Source of the DNA: Pseudomonas fluorescens
GTDB taxonomy: Bacteria; Pseudomonadota; Gammaproteobacteria; Pseudomonadales; Pseudomonadaceae
NCBI RefSeq assembly: GCF_000968015.1
Contig: NZ_LACH01000073.1
Span: 1 to 64,000, forward strand
DNA: 64,000 bases
Direction: 5' to 3'
Shown here piece by piece: positions 49,929 to 59,365 of this stretch. The stretch's first letter is position 1. Every line of letters begins with the position of its first letter. The notes beneath the pieces were generated by a model. The model did not search any database. It saw only the letters and a list, made by a program, of their open reading frames with translations, and was not told where the DNA came from. Position numbers and translations under genes: made by a program.

Positions 49929-50336
49929 ATGTCTCGCAATCGTTACCTATTGCCGCTGGGCGTTTTCTTGTTGGTGATGCTGCCCGTGTTCCGCAACGCC
50001 CTAGGTGTCACGTGGCAGCCCTTAAAAGACCAAGTGGAATTTCAATGCGATAACAGCAACACGGTGCCGGGATACAGCGTGTATGTTGTCGGCAACCATC
50101 CGGCGTTAGGGAATTGGGATCCGGCCAAGGCCGTAAAGCTCGACCCTAAACCCGCCCCTAACAACTCTACATGGACCGGCAAGGTACTTTTCCCTGGCAC
50201 GGACGACGGCAAAGATGTGGAATGGAAATGTATCGTGCGCAACGAGAACCTACCGACCGACGTGCAGAAGTGGCTGAACAATCCCAACAACATAGTTAAG
50301 TTGGTTTTCGCCACAAAGAGTGTCGGCACGTTCTGA
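49929..50336 (+). CDS. secreted CBM20-type starch-binding protein
   Basis: 135 residues. An N-terminal hydrophobic signal (about 5-26, LPLGVFLLVMLPVFRNALG) precedes a CBM20 carbohydrate-binding domain (VYVVGNHPALGNWDPAKAVKLDP, then WTGKVLFPGTDDGKDVEWKCIV). No catalytic domain is attached. It probably binds alpha-glucans outside the cytoplasm; the physiological role is unknown. GAGG lies 8 bp before ATG 49929. Confidence 0.8.
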   Translation: MSRNRYLLPLGVFLLVMLPVFRNALGVTWQPLKDQVEFQCDNSNTVPGYSVYVVGNHPALGNWDPAKAVKLDPKPAPNNSTWTGKVLFPGTDDGKDVEWKCIVRNENLPTDVQKWLNNPNNIVKLVFATKSVGTF

Positions 50337-50380
50337 GGTGAGAGTGAGCATTTGAGAAATGAGTCTGACGCTCTCCCAAG

Positions 50381-50454
50381 ATCAAAAGATCGCAGCCTTC
50401 GGCAGCTCCTACGCCTATCCCTGCAGGAGCTGCCAAAGGCTGCGATCTTTTGAT
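50381..50454. repeat. REPIN-like inverted repeat
   Basis: ATCAAAAGATCGCAGCCTTC and its near-complement (GGCTGCGATCTTTTGAT) flank AGCTCCTAC...GCAGGAGCT. This nested palindrome is a common Pseudomonas intergenic element. It separates the convergent CBM20 and LysR genes and can act as a terminator in both directions. Confidence 0.8.
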
Positions 50455-50459
50455 GTTTG

Positions 50460-51344
50460 TTATCCCAGCAACAACCCCTGCTCCGCCTCACACAGCCCCA
50501 CCACGTAATCCCACAACACCCGCAACCGCACGGATTTGTGCAGCTCGCGCCGCGTGCTGATCCAATAACTGCGCTGAATGCTCTCATCCGGCAACAACGG
50601 CACCAGGCCGGGATCGGCGCTGGCCATGTAGCACGGCAGCACGGCGATCCCCAGGCCTGAGCGCGCGGCCTGTTGCTGGGCGATAACGCTGGTGCTGTGA
50701 AACACCACCTGCGGATTGCGGCAGAAGCTGTTGAGGAACATCAACTCCTGGCTGAACAGCAAGTCATCGACATAGCCGATCCAGGCGTGGCGAGCGAGGT
50801 CTTCGCGGCTGCGCAGCGGTGGCGAACGGTCGAGATACTCCTGGCTGGCGTACAGCGCCAATCGATAGTCAGTCAGTTTGCGCGTGACCAGCATGTCGGC
50901 GGCCGGGCGCTCCAGGTGGATGCTGATCTCGGCCTCGCGATTGAGGATGCTGACGAAGCGCGGCACTGCCACCAGTTCCACTTCCAGCCCCGGATAACGT
51001 TCGAACAGGCCGTTCATACGACTGGCGAGGAACATGATGCCCAAGCCTTCGGTCACGCCGACGCGGATCTTGCCCAGCGGCGCCGTGGACTGAGTGATTT
51101 CTTCCTGCGCCAGCAGCGCGACGTTTTCCATCGCTTCGGCATGTTTGAGCAACGCCTCGCCCGCCGGGGTCAGCTCATAACCCTGGGCATGCTGAACAAA
51201 CAACGCCGTGCCGAGGCTCTTTTCGATGGCCTCGATGTGCCGGGCCACGGTGGCGTGGGTGGTGTTCAAACGGCGGGCAGCGGTGAGCAAACGCCCGCTG
51301 CGCTGCAACTCGAGAAAAAACCGCAGGTCATTCCAGTCGAACAT
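50460..51344 (-). CDS. LysR-type transcriptional regulator
   Basis: 294 residues. N-terminal winged HTH (FDWNDLRFFLELQRSGRLLT, then ATVARHIEAIEKSLGTALF) and a C-terminal effector-binding domain (about 90-290). It is divergent from the GMC oxidoreductase, with about 120 bp between, so it probably controls that gene and perhaps the transporter after it, in response to an unknown inducer. Confidence 0.92.
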   Translation of the reverse strand: MFDWNDLRFFLELQRSGRLLTAARRLNTTHATVARHIEAIEKSLGTALFVQHAQGYELTPAGEALLKHAEAMENVALLAQEEITQSTAPLGKIRVGVTEGLGIMFLASRMNGLFERYPGLEVELVAVPRFVSILNREAEISIHLERPAADMLVTRKLTDYRLALYASQEYLDRSPPLRSREDLARHAWIGYVDDLLFSQELMFLNSFCRNPQVVFHSTSVIAQQQAARSGLGIAVLPCYMASADPGLVPLLPDESIQRSYWISTRRELHKSVRLRVLWDYVVGLCEAEQGLLLG

Positions 51345-51465
51345 GAACCGTCCTTGAGGTGGGGCTGTTTAAAAACGCACAGCGGCTGCGCAAAAACTAA
51401 CATTCTTTTGACGAAAGCTAACAACTAGGATGACCTACAACAAGAACAACAATACGAGGTCACGG

Positions 51466-53115
51466 ATGCAGACTTCCCTGGATGAATACGACTACATCGT
51501 GGTCGGTGCCGGCCCGGCCGGTTGTTTGCTGGCCAATCGGTTGTCGGCCGACCCGCAGAATCGCGTGTTGCTGCTCGAAGCCGGCGGCCGCGATAACTAT
51601 GCGTGGATTCACATCCCCGTGGGTTACCTGTTCTGCATCGGCAACCCGCGCACCGACTGGTGCTTCAAGACCGAAGCGCAATCCGGCCTGCAAGGTCGCG
51701 CCCTGAGTTATCCCCGTGGCAAGGTGCTCGGCGGCTGTTCCTCGATCAACGGCATGATCTACATGCGCGGCCAGGCCGGCGACTACGACGGCTGGGCGGC
51801 GCAGGGCAATCCCGGCTGGAGCTGGAACGACGTGCTGCCGTTGTTCAAAAAGAGCGAAAACCATTTTGCTGGCGACTCGGAGTTTCACGGCGCCGCCGGG
51901 GAATGGCGGATCGAACGTCAGCGACTGTCATGGCCGATTCTCGATGCTTTCCGCAGCGCCGCCGAGCAAAGCGGCATCGCCAGCATCGATGACTTCAACC
52001 AGGGCGACAACGAAGGCTGCGGCTACTTCCAGGTCAACCAGAAAGCCGGTATTCGCTGGAACGCCGCCAAGGCGTTTCTCAAACCGATCCGCAACCGCCC
52101 CAACCTCACCGTGCTGACCGACGTCGAAGTCGACCGCGTGCTATTGGAAAACGGCCGTGCGTCAGCGGTCAGTGCGCGTTGGCAGGGTCAGGCGAAAACC
52201 TTCAAGGCGCGCAAGGAAATCGTGCTGTGCGCCGGTTCCGTCGGCTCACCGAGCATCCTGCAACGTTCCGGGATCGGCCCTCGCCCGCTGCTGCAACGAT
52301 TGGGGATTGGCGTTGCCCATGAACTGCCCGGTGTGGGTGGCAATCTGCAGGATCACCTGCAACTGCGCCTGATCTACAAACTGGAAAACGCCCGCACGCT
52401 GAATCAAATAGCCGGCAGCCTGTGGGGCAAGATGGGCATGGGCCTGCGTTACCTGTATGACCGCAGCGGTCCTCTGTCCATGGCACCGAGTCAACTTGGA
52501 GCCTTCGCCCGTTCGGGGCCGGAGCAGACATCGGCGAATCTCGAGTACCACGTTCAGCCGCTGTCGCTGGAGCGTTTCGGCGAGCCATTGCATGCCTTCC
52601 CTGCTTTCACGGCGTCGGTGTGCGATCTGCGCCCGCAAAGCCGTGGTCGCATCGAGATTCGCTCCACCGATCCGCAGGAAGCGCCACTGATTCAGCCCAA
52701 TTACTTGAGCCATCCAGAGGACTTGCGGGTGGCAGCAGACGCCATTCGCCTGACCCGCCGCATCGTCGCCGCACCGGCCCTGCAAGCATTCAAACCGGTC
52801 GAGTACTTGCCCGGCGACAGCTTGCAGAGCGAAGAGCAATTGCACGAAGCCGCCGCCCGCATCGGCACCACCATCTTCCATCCGGTCGGCACCTGCCGCA
52901 TGGGTAACGACGCGGACGCCGTGGTCGATGCGCAACTCAAAGTTCACGGCATCCCAGGCCTGCGCATCGCCGACGCCTCGATCATGCCGCGCATCACCTC
53001 GGGCAACACTTGTTCGCCTACGCTGATGATTGCCGAAAAAGCTGCACAGCTGATGCTTACCGCTACTGTTGACACTACCCCTGTGGGAGCGAGCTTGCTC
53101 GCGATGACGGTGTGA
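51466..53115 (+). CDS. GMC-family FAD oxidoreductase (choline dehydrogenase-like)
   Basis: 549 residues starting MQTSLDEYDYIVVGAGPAGC; GAGGT precedes ATG 51466. FAD-binding GAGPAG and LLEAGG motifs (about 15-40), GMC signatures (GKVLGGCSSINGMIYMRG; AGSVGSPSILQRSGIGP) and the C-terminal HPVGTCRMG with the active-site histidine and VADASIMPRITSGNTCSP are intact. It oxidises an alcohol substrate that cannot be named from sequence. An upstream ATG at 51430 would add 12 residues. Its last dozen codons are REP sequence. Confidence 0.9.
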   Translation: MQTSLDEYDYIVVGAGPAGCLLANRLSADPQNRVLLLEAGGRDNYAWIHIPVGYLFCIGNPRTDWCFKTEAQSGLQGRALSYPRGKVLGGCSSINGMIYMRGQAGDYDGWAAQGNPGWSWNDVLPLFKKSENHFAGDSEFHGAAGEWRIERQRLSWPILDAFRSAAEQSGIASIDDFNQGDNEGCGYFQVNQKAGIRWNAAKAFLKPIRNRPNLTVLTDVEVDRVLLENGRASAVSARWQGQAKTFKARKEIVLCAGSVGSPSILQRSGIGPRPLLQRLGIGVAHELPGVGGNLQDHLQLRLIYKLENARTLNQIAGSLWGKMGMGLRYLYDRSGPLSMAPSQLGAFARSGPEQTSANLEYHVQPLSLERFGEPLHAFPAFTASVCDLRPQSRGRIEIRSTDPQEAPLIQPNYLSHPEDLRVAADAIRLTRRIVAAPALQAFKPVEYLPGDSLQSEEQLHEAAARIGTTIFHPVGTCRMGNDADAVVDAQLKVHGIPGLRIADASIMPRITSGNTCSPTLMIAEKAAQLMLTATVDTTPVGASLLAMTV

Positions 53116-53175
53116 CATCCAACATCAGTGTTGACTGACACACCGCTATCGCGAGCAGGCTCACTCCTACAGGGG
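53078..53175. repeat. REPIN (paired REPs) overlapping the oxidoreductase 3' end
   Basis: CCCTGTGGGAGCGAGCTTGC TCGCGATGACGG at the left and its inverted partner CGCTATCGCGAGCAGGCTCAC TCC TACAGGGG at the right. The left REP supplies the final codons (PVGASLLAMTV) and stop of the oxidoreductase gene. Confidence 0.85.
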
Positions 53176-53270
53176 ATCGCACTGAATTTACGGACGTTGA
53201 AAATTACCCGATGCAAGGAACACGCAATACCAGTGGAACAAAAAAAACAATCACTGTGAGGGATACCGAT

Positions 53271-54893
53271 ATGTCAGAACATGTGCAGCCTCTGGAAGCC
53301 GTGCGCAGCGCGGGCACCAGCAAGGAAACCCAGAAAGTCATCTTCGCCTCGTCACTCGGGACGGTCTTCGAGTGGTACGACTTTTTTCTCTATGGCGCCC
53401 TCGCGGCGGTGATCAGCAAACAGTTCTTCGCCGGGGTCAACGACACCACGGCGTTTATCTTCGCGCTGATGGCCTTCGCTGCCGGCTTCGTCGTGCGGCC
53501 GTTCGGCGCCTTGGTGTTTGGCCGGTTGGGGGACATGATCGGGCGTAAATACACGTTCCTTGCGACCATCATCCTCATGGGCCTGGCGACCTTCTGCGTC
53601 GGGTTGCTACCGACCTACTCGAGCATCGGCATTGCCGCGCCAATCATCCTCGTGGTGCTGCGCATGCTTCAGGGCCTGGCCCTGGGCGGTGAATACGGCG
53701 GCGCTGCGACCTATGTGGCCGAACACGCGCCGATGGGGAAACGCGGCTTCCACACCAGCTGGATTCAGTCCACTGCGACCCTAGGCTTGTTGCTGTCGCT
53801 GCTGGTGGTGCTCGGTTGCCGTTACTTCACCGGTGACCAGTTCGAAGTCTGGGGCTGGCGGATTCCGTTCCTGTTTTCGATCATTCTGCTGGGCATCTCG
53901 ACCTGGATTCGCATGAGCCTGCACGAGTCGCCGGCGTTCGTGAAAATGAAAGAGGAAGGCAAGCTCTGCAAGTCGCCATTGCGCGATTCCTTCGGCAAAT
54001 GGGAAAACCTGAAAGTCGTACTGATCGCCCTGTTCAGCATCAATGCCGGGCAAGCCGTGACCTTCTACGCGGCGCAGTTCTACGTGCTGTTCTTCCTCAC
54101 CCAGTTCTTGAAAATGGACCCGGCGCTGGCCAACAGCTTGTTGATTGTCAGCGTGATCATCGGTGCACCGTTCTTCATTTTCTTCGGCTGGCTGTCGGAT
54201 AAAGTCGGGCGCAAACCGGTGCTCATGATCGGCCTGCTGCTGGCGACTGCACTGTACTTCCCGATCTTCAAGTCCATCGCCCACTACGCCAACCCGGCCA
54301 TCGACCAGGCGAGCCGTCAGGCACCGATCACCGTGCTGGCAGACCCCGCCACCTGCACCTTCCAGTTCGACCCGGTGGGCAAGGCGAAATTTGATAGCCC
54401 GTGCGACAAGGTCAAAACCTTCCTGGTGAAACAGGGCCTTCCCTACAACAGCGAAGCTCTTCCTGCCGGCAGCGCCGTGCAGGTGAGCGTCGGTGAAGTG
54501 AAACTCGATGGTTACGATGAAGCGGCCCTGCGTGGCGCGGTGACCCTGGCCGGGTATCCGTCAAAAGCCGACGTCCAGTTGATCAACAAACCGATGATCG
54601 TGGCGCTGATCGTCGCGCTGATCATCATTTCCGCCATGTGCTACGGCCCACTGGCAGCGCTGATGGTCGAACTGTTCCCGACCCGCATCCGCTACACCTC
54701 GATGTCCCTGCCGTACCACATCGGTAATGGCTGGTTCGGCGGTTTCCTGCCAACGGTGTCGTTTGCCTTGGTGGTGTACACCGGGGACATCTTCTACGGG
54801 CTGTGGTACCCGGTGCTGATTACCGGGGTGAGCCTGGTCGTCGGGATGATCTGTTTGCGTGAGACCAAGAACGTGGACCTGGATACCAACTGA
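53271..54893 (+). CDS. MHS-type MFS transporter
   Basis: 540 residues starting MSEHVQPLEA; GAGGG upstream. Metabolite:H+ symporter subfamily of MFS: SLGTVFEWYDFFLYGALAAV (TM1), GRLGDMIGRKYTF, LQGLALGGEYGGAATYVAEH and GWLSDKVGRKPVLMIG are diagnostic. About 12 membrane segments. An extra soluble stretch (about 340-430) with two cysteines sits between TM7-8 and the last helices, longer than in ProP or KgtP. It probably imports the substrate or product handled by the preceding oxidoreductase; the substrate is not deducible. Confidence 0.9.
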   Translation: MSEHVQPLEAVRSAGTSKETQKVIFASSLGTVFEWYDFFLYGALAAVISKQFFAGVNDTTAFIFALMAFAAGFVVRPFGALVFGRLGDMIGRKYTFLATIILMGLATFCVGLLPTYSSIGIAAPIILVVLRMLQGLALGGEYGGAATYVAEHAPMGKRGFHTSWIQSTATLGLLLSLLVVLGCRYFTGDQFEVWGWRIPFLFSIILLGISTWIRMSLHESPAFVKMKEEGKLCKSPLRDSFGKWENLKVVLIALFSINAGQAVTFYAAQFYVLFFLTQFLKMDPALANSLLIVSVIIGAPFFIFFGWLSDKVGRKPVLMIGLLLATALYFPIFKSIAHYANPAIDQASRQAPITVLADPATCTFQFDPVGKAKFDSPCDKVKTFLVKQGLPYNSEALPAGSAVQVSVGEVKLDGYDEAALRGAVTLAGYPSKADVQLINKPMIVALIVALIIISAMCYGPLAALMVELFPTRIRYTSMSLPYHIGNGWFGGFLPTVSFALVVYTGDIFYGLWYPVLITGVSLVVGMICLRETKNVDLDTN

Positions 54894-54907
54894 GCTCACC
54901 ACAATCT

Positions 54908-55046
54908 CTGTGGTGAGGGGATTTAGCGAAACGTCGCACCGCCCCGTTCGGTTGCGAAGCAGTCGTAAGTCCGGACAATTCGGTTTGTTTGGAAGGACGC
55001 TTGGGGCCGCTTCGCAGCCCAACGGGGATAAATCCCCTCACCACAG
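54908..55046. repeat. 139-bp element with 18-bp perfect terminal inverted repeats
   Basis: CTGTGGTGAGGGGATTTA (54908-54925) and TAAATCCCCTCACCACAG (55029-55046) are exact complements. A second nested pair inside (CCCCGTTCGGTTGCGAAGC and GCTTCGCAGCCCAACGGGG) nearly matches. No coding capacity. It resembles a large REPIN or a small MITE of Pseudomonas. A piece of the same repeat lies at 56790-56826. Confidence 0.85.
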
Positions 55047-55094
55047 GTAAGCTCGACGACATCGGCAGCCCCGCCACTCACAGACCGAGGCACC

Positions 55095-56237
55095 ATGATC
55101 ATTTCATCCGCATCCGACTATCGCGAGGCAGCACGGCGCAAACTCCCGCGTTTTCTGTTTGATTACATTGATGGCGGGGCTTATGCAGAGCACACGCTAC
55201 GGGCCAATAGCGCTGATCTGACCGGGATCAGCCTGCGTCAGCGCATTCTGAAAAACGTCGAAACCCTGAGCCTTGAAACCACCCTCTTCGATCAACCGCT
55301 TTCGATGCCGATCATCTTGGCCCCGGTCGGCCTGACGGGCATGTTCGCCCGTCGTGGTGAAGTGCAGGCGGTAAAAGCGGCGGACAACAAAGGCATCCCG
55401 CTTTGTCTATCAACGGTCTCGGTGTGTTCGATCGAGGAAGTCTCGGCACAAAGCCAACAGTCCATCTGGTTTCAGCTGTATGTGTTGAAGGACAGAGGCT
55501 TCATGAAAAATGCACTGGAGCGGGCGAAGGCCGCCGGTGTCAAAAACCTGGTGTTTACCGTGGACATGCCCACGCCCGGCGCCCGATACCGGGACGCACA
55601 CTCGGGCATGTCAGGTCCTTTTGCATCATCGCGGCGAATGCTTCAGGCCATGACCAAACCCGACTGGGCATTCAACGTCGGCGTCATGGGGCGTCCACAC
55701 GACCTGGGCAATATCTCGAAGTACCTTGGCAAAGCCGTCACGCTCGAAGACTACATGGGCTGGTTGGCCAACAACTTCGACCCTTCGATCAGCTGGAGTG
55801 ACCTGGAGTGGATTCGTGAGTTCTGGAAAGGCCCGATGATCATCAAAGGCATTCTCGATCCTCAGGACGCCAGAGACGCGGTCAGCTTTGGCGCGGATGG
55901 CATTGTCGTGTCGAACCACGGCGGAAGACAGCTGGACGGCGTGCTCTCCACCACCAAGGCATTGCCGCCCATCATGCAAGCCATCGGCAATGATCTGACG
56001 GTGCTGGTCGACTCGGGAATCCGCTCGGGGCTTGATGTCGTACGGATGTTGGCGTTGGGCGCAAAAGGCGTATTGCTGGGACGTTCCATGGCCTATGCAC
56101 TGGCCGCCGATGGTCAACGCGGGGTGGAGAATATGCTGGATATCTTCGCCAAGGAAATGCGCGTCGCCATGACTCTAACCGGGGTGACTTCGATCAGTCA
56201 GATTGATGAATCCACGCTGGTGGATGCTCTTCGATGA
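55095..56237 (+). CDS. lldD: FMN-dependent L-lactate dehydrogenase
   Basis: 380 residues, colinear with E. coli LldD (IISSASDYREAARRKLPRFL, then RQRILKNVETLSLETTLF, DMPTPGARYRDAHSGMSGP). FMN/alpha-hydroxy-acid oxidase motifs are intact, including the catalytic histidine in VSNHGGRQLDG and DSGIRSGLDVVRM. It oxidises L-lactate to pyruvate at the membrane, feeding electrons to quinone. It stands alone here, without a lactate permease or the D-lactate dehydrogenase usually near it in Pseudomonas; a terminator follows. Confidence 0.88.
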   Translation: MIISSASDYREAARRKLPRFLFDYIDGGAYAEHTLRANSADLTGISLRQRILKNVETLSLETTLFDQPLSMPIILAPVGLTGMFARRGEVQAVKAADNKGIPLCLSTVSVCSIEEVSAQSQQSIWFQLYVLKDRGFMKNALERAKAAGVKNLVFTVDMPTPGARYRDAHSGMSGPFASSRRMLQAMTKPDWAFNVGVMGRPHDLGNISKYLGKAVTLEDYMGWLANNFDPSISWSDLEWIREFWKGPMIIKGILDPQDARDAVSFGADGIVVSNHGGRQLDGVLSTTKALPPIMQAIGNDLTVLVDSGIRSGLDVVRMLALGAKGVLLGRSMAYALAADGQRGVENMLDIFAKEMRVAMTLTGVTSISQIDESTLVDALR

Positions 56238-56255
56238 GCTGAACACCTGACCTTG

Positions 56256-56284
56256 AAACGCCGCACCAATACGCGGCGTTTTCG
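56256..56284 (+). terminator. rho-independent terminator after lldD
   Basis: AAACGCCGC-ACCAATAC-GCGGCGTTTTC: an 8-bp GC stem with T's, 19 bp after the lldD stop. Confidence 0.85.
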
Positions 56285-56300
56285 TTGACGAAGGCGGCCA

Positions 56301-56669
56301 TCACTCGACGTCTTCGAGAAGCTCAAAGGTCACTTGATCGGGATAAAACGCCAAGTAGCCGCGAATCTGCTCTACCGACACTTTAGGGTCTTCATAGCTC
56401 CACACCGCGTTAGCGCCCTCATGTCCCGGGACTTGCAGGCTGAAATAGCTGGCGTCGCCCTTGTAGGGGCAATAACTCGTGTGGTCGGTGCGGGCAAAGT
56501 ACTTTTCATCGATGTCTTCCCGCGGTACGTAATAAACCGGGGGATAGTTGGCCTCGAGCAACACCAGCGCCCGCGCGGACGCGGCCACCTGGAAACCGTG
56601 AAACTTTACAAGCAGGCAGCCCGGCTGCTCTGCGATGGTGATGACAGGAGTAGGACCGGAGGTTTTCAT
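56301..56669 (-). CDS. DUF427 family protein
   Basis: 122 residues starting MKTSGPTPVITI, behind GGAG. DUF427 hallmarks: PPVYYVPREDIDEKYFARTDHTSYCPYKGDASYFSL and the AVWSYEDPK segment. Compact beta fold, function unknown. Convergent with lldD across the terminator. A longer frame upstream (to 56744) has no ribosome site. Confidence 0.88.
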   Translation of the reverse strand: MKTSGPTPVITIAEQPGCLLVKFHGFQVAASARALVLLEANYPPVYYVPREDIDEKYFARTDHTSYCPYKGDASYFSLQVPGHEGANAVWSYEDPKVSVEQIRGYLAFYPDQVTFELLEDVE

Positions 56670-56784
56670 GGAATACGTTTCTCCTGACGCTGATGGACCT
56701 GTGAGAGCGAGGCTTGCCCGCGGTGGGCGGCGCAGCAGCCGCAAAACCTGAGACCACGACTTTCAGGTATAACCCAGATTTTGC

Positions 56785-56830
56785 GCTCACGACGGCTTCG
56801 CAGCCGAACGGGGCGGTGCGGCGTTCCGAC
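56785..56830. repeat. partial copy of the 139-bp repeat family
   Basis: GGCTTCGCAGCCGAACGGGG then CGGTGCGGCGTTCCGAC corresponds to the complement of 54930-54960 of the larger element. Positions 56831-57015 hold no gene apart from the promoter region of the peptidase gene. Confidence 0.6.
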
Positions 56831-57015
56831 AAGCGCCCTCGACGGCATCGTTAATGCCTGGTCCCTGCACGGCAAGGTCCATGCGTCCTGCCGCCGAATT
56901 GAATATTCGAAGTCGGCGAAACATCGTCTAGGATCAATAGCACCGTTGACATCCCTACTGCGCAGTCATGCAGTCGTGGCGTGGGGTTCGAGTCTCAGAA
57001 CTTGAGGGTCCCCCC

Positions 57016-59247
57016 ATGCCCGCCACGAAGTTTTCTCTCGATCAGAAAATTATCACCCTGGATGCCCGTCCCGATCGCCTCGACCTGCGCGATCGGATCT
57101 TCACCCCACGGGTCCAGTCACTGCCGCCCTCCTGGCCCGCCGACAAAGACATCGCCACCGAACTCTCGGCGTACCTGGGTAAAGGCCTGGTGCTATACCA
57201 AGGCAACGAAGGTGCATGCACAGGGTTCGGGCTGGCGGCAGTGGTCAACTATCTGTTGTGGCTGCGGGACCGGGCCTCCATCAAGACGAGCCCGCGCCAG
57301 CTTTATCATCTGGCCAAACTCTATGACGAATGGCCAGGCGAGGACTACACCGGTTCCAGTTGTCGCGGCGCGCTGAAGGGATGGCATAAGCACGGAGTCT
57401 GCGCGGAGGAACTGTGGCCCTATACCGTCAAGGCCGACGGATCGGTTCCGGCGTTTGAAGCACCCGCCGAGAATTGGGCAACAGACGCCGTGACCCGGCC
57501 GCTGGGGGTTTACTACCGCGTCGAGAAAGACGACATCACCGCCATGATGGCGGCGTTGTACGAAGCGGGTGCGCTTTACGTTTCCGCCAATGTGCATCAG
57601 GGCTGGGCACTGATGCAGCCCAAAGGCAAAAAACGTCCACCGGCGGTGTTTCAGAGCATGTCTCAACTGCCCGTGATCAAATGGCCGACAACCAGTCAGG
57701 GCGGTCACGCCTTTGCCTTGATCGGCTACACCGGTCAGGGGTTCATCGTGCAGAACTCCTGGTCCACCGACTGGGGATTCTCGGGCTTCGCCATCCTGAC
57801 GTTCGAGGACTGGCTGGCCAATGGCACCGATGCCTGGACCGTGGCCCTCGGCGTGCCGATTGAACACGGTGCGTTATCGCACAACGCGCGGCCTTCACGT
57901 TCCCGGGCCGATGTTCAATCACCGTTTCGTAGCGCCCTGTCGAGCTCCAACGCCAAGCGTGAAGGTTTCTCGCTGTTCACCGCCGGCGCCCGCGATACCG
58001 GTCGCAAAGGGCTTCCCCTGTTGACCATGGATCAGGCGTATGGCCTGACCATCGTAATGGAAAACAACGGCAGCATTGGCCCCCGCCTCACCGACGTCGA
58101 AAACGTCCGCGCGGGCGTCAAGCGAATCGTCTACGAGGCGCCTCGCGCTTGGTACGACAAGCTGCCGGCGGCCAACAAACCCGCCGTGCTGCGCATCGCC
58201 ATCATTGCCCACGGCGGGCTCAATTCCGAGCAGGACTCTATCAATCGAATTTGTGCGATGGCGCCCTACTTTCTTGAAAACGGCGTCTATCCCCTGTTTG
58301 TCACTTGGCGCACCGGGGCGCTGGAGACGTTTGCCGACATCGTCCAGGACGCCCTCCCAGGGCTGTTTCCCGGGGCGGGTGGCATCAGCGATGTGTTGAA
58401 GACCCTCAAGGACAAGGCCCTGGAAGGTTTTGATCGCACGGTGGAACTGGCGACCAAAAAACTCGGCGGCGATCAGTGGAGCCAGATGAAGCAGAACGCC
58501 GAAGCGGCCGCAGTCGCAGGCTTTACCCCGCGCGGGTTGGTGGAAATGGCGGAGAACCTGAAAAAACTGGTCGCTGACATGGGCAAGAAGAACGTCGAGC
58601 TTCATCTGATCGGTCATTCCGCGGGGTCCTTGATCAATGGCCACTTGGCTCAACTGCTGTGGGCCAGAGGCTTGGCCATCGAAACGTCGACGCTGATGGC
58701 CCCGGCCTGCACCCTCGATTTCGCCAACCAGACCTACCGAAAAGTCATCGAAGGTGGAGGCCTCAAGCGCAAGGACTTCCATATCTACATGATGTCCGAC
58801 AGCCGCGAACAGGATGACAACGTCATCGGCGTGTACCACAAATCCCTGCTGTACCTCGTTTCCCGGGCCTATGAAGAACTGCAACGCATGCCGCTGCTGG
58901 GCATGGCCAAAAGCCTGGACAAGAACTTCCAGGACTTCAGCGATCCCGATCTGGCGGAGTGGAACATTGCCGCCAAAAACATGACCGAACAGTGGAACCA
59001 GTTTTACTGGGGAAAAACCATTCCGGCCGGTTTCGCCGCCACAGGCCGTGGGCTACCCGAAGAGTTTGCGAAAACCCTGCATATCTTTAACGATCCGAAA
59101 ATGAACTACGGCGCGGGCACCAAAGCGGACACCTCCCACGGCGGGTTCGACAATGATGTGAACGTCATTACCGCAGCCTTGCTGACCATTCTCAGACGAG
59201 AGCCCGACGGGAAGCTGGACCAGCCGGTGGTTAACCTGAACTACTGA
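57016..59247 (+). CDS. papain-like peptidase fused to alpha/beta hydrolase
   Basis: 743 residues starting MPATKFSLDQK. The N-terminal half is a C1 peptidase: C68 in GNEGACTGFGLA, H231 in QGGHAFALIGY, N247 in QNSWSTDWGF. The second half has a lipase/esterase motif GHSAGS with S535 in ELHLIGHSAGSLING, followed by MAPACTLDF. No signal peptide is visible. Linker about 290-380. The pairing of cysteine peptidase and serine hydrolase in one chain is unusual. Substrates unknown; a secreted or effector role through another route is possible but not shown. Confidence 0.8.
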   Translation: MPATKFSLDQKIITLDARPDRLDLRDRIFTPRVQSLPPSWPADKDIATELSAYLGKGLVLYQGNEGACTGFGLAAVVNYLLWLRDRASIKTSPRQLYHLAKLYDEWPGEDYTGSSCRGALKGWHKHGVCAEELWPYTVKADGSVPAFEAPAENWATDAVTRPLGVYYRVEKDDITAMMAALYEAGALYVSANVHQGWALMQPKGKKRPPAVFQSMSQLPVIKWPTTSQGGHAFALIGYTGQGFIVQNSWSTDWGFSGFAILTFEDWLANGTDAWTVALGVPIEHGALSHNARPSRSRADVQSPFRSALSSSNAKREGFSLFTAGARDTGRKGLPLLTMDQAYGLTIVMENNGSIGPRLTDVENVRAGVKRIVYEAPRAWYDKLPAANKPAVLRIAIIAHGGLNSEQDSINRICAMAPYFLENGVYPLFVTWRTGALETFADIVQDALPGLFPGAGGISDVLKTLKDKALEGFDRTVELATKKLGGDQWSQMKQNAEAAAVAGFTPRGLVEMAENLKKLVADMGKKNVELHLIGHSAGSLINGHLAQLLWARGLAIETSTLMAPACTLDFANQTYRKVIEGGGLKRKDFHIYMMSDSREQDDNVIGVYHKSLLYLVSRAYEELQRMPLLGMAKSLDKNFQDFSDPDLAEWNIAAKNMTEQWNQFYWGKTIPAGFAATGRGLPEEFAKTLHIFNDPKMNYGAGTKADTSHGGFDNDVNVITAALLTILRREPDGKLDQPVVNLNY

Positions 59248-59365
59248 GGCATCTGCGCAATGAATCGCAACGCACCGACTGTACATCCATACAGATAAAG
59301 ATTGCCCCATCGCTCATCAGCCGCCATTCTGTGCGCCTCTCGACAGTTGATGAGCGATGGTGGTT

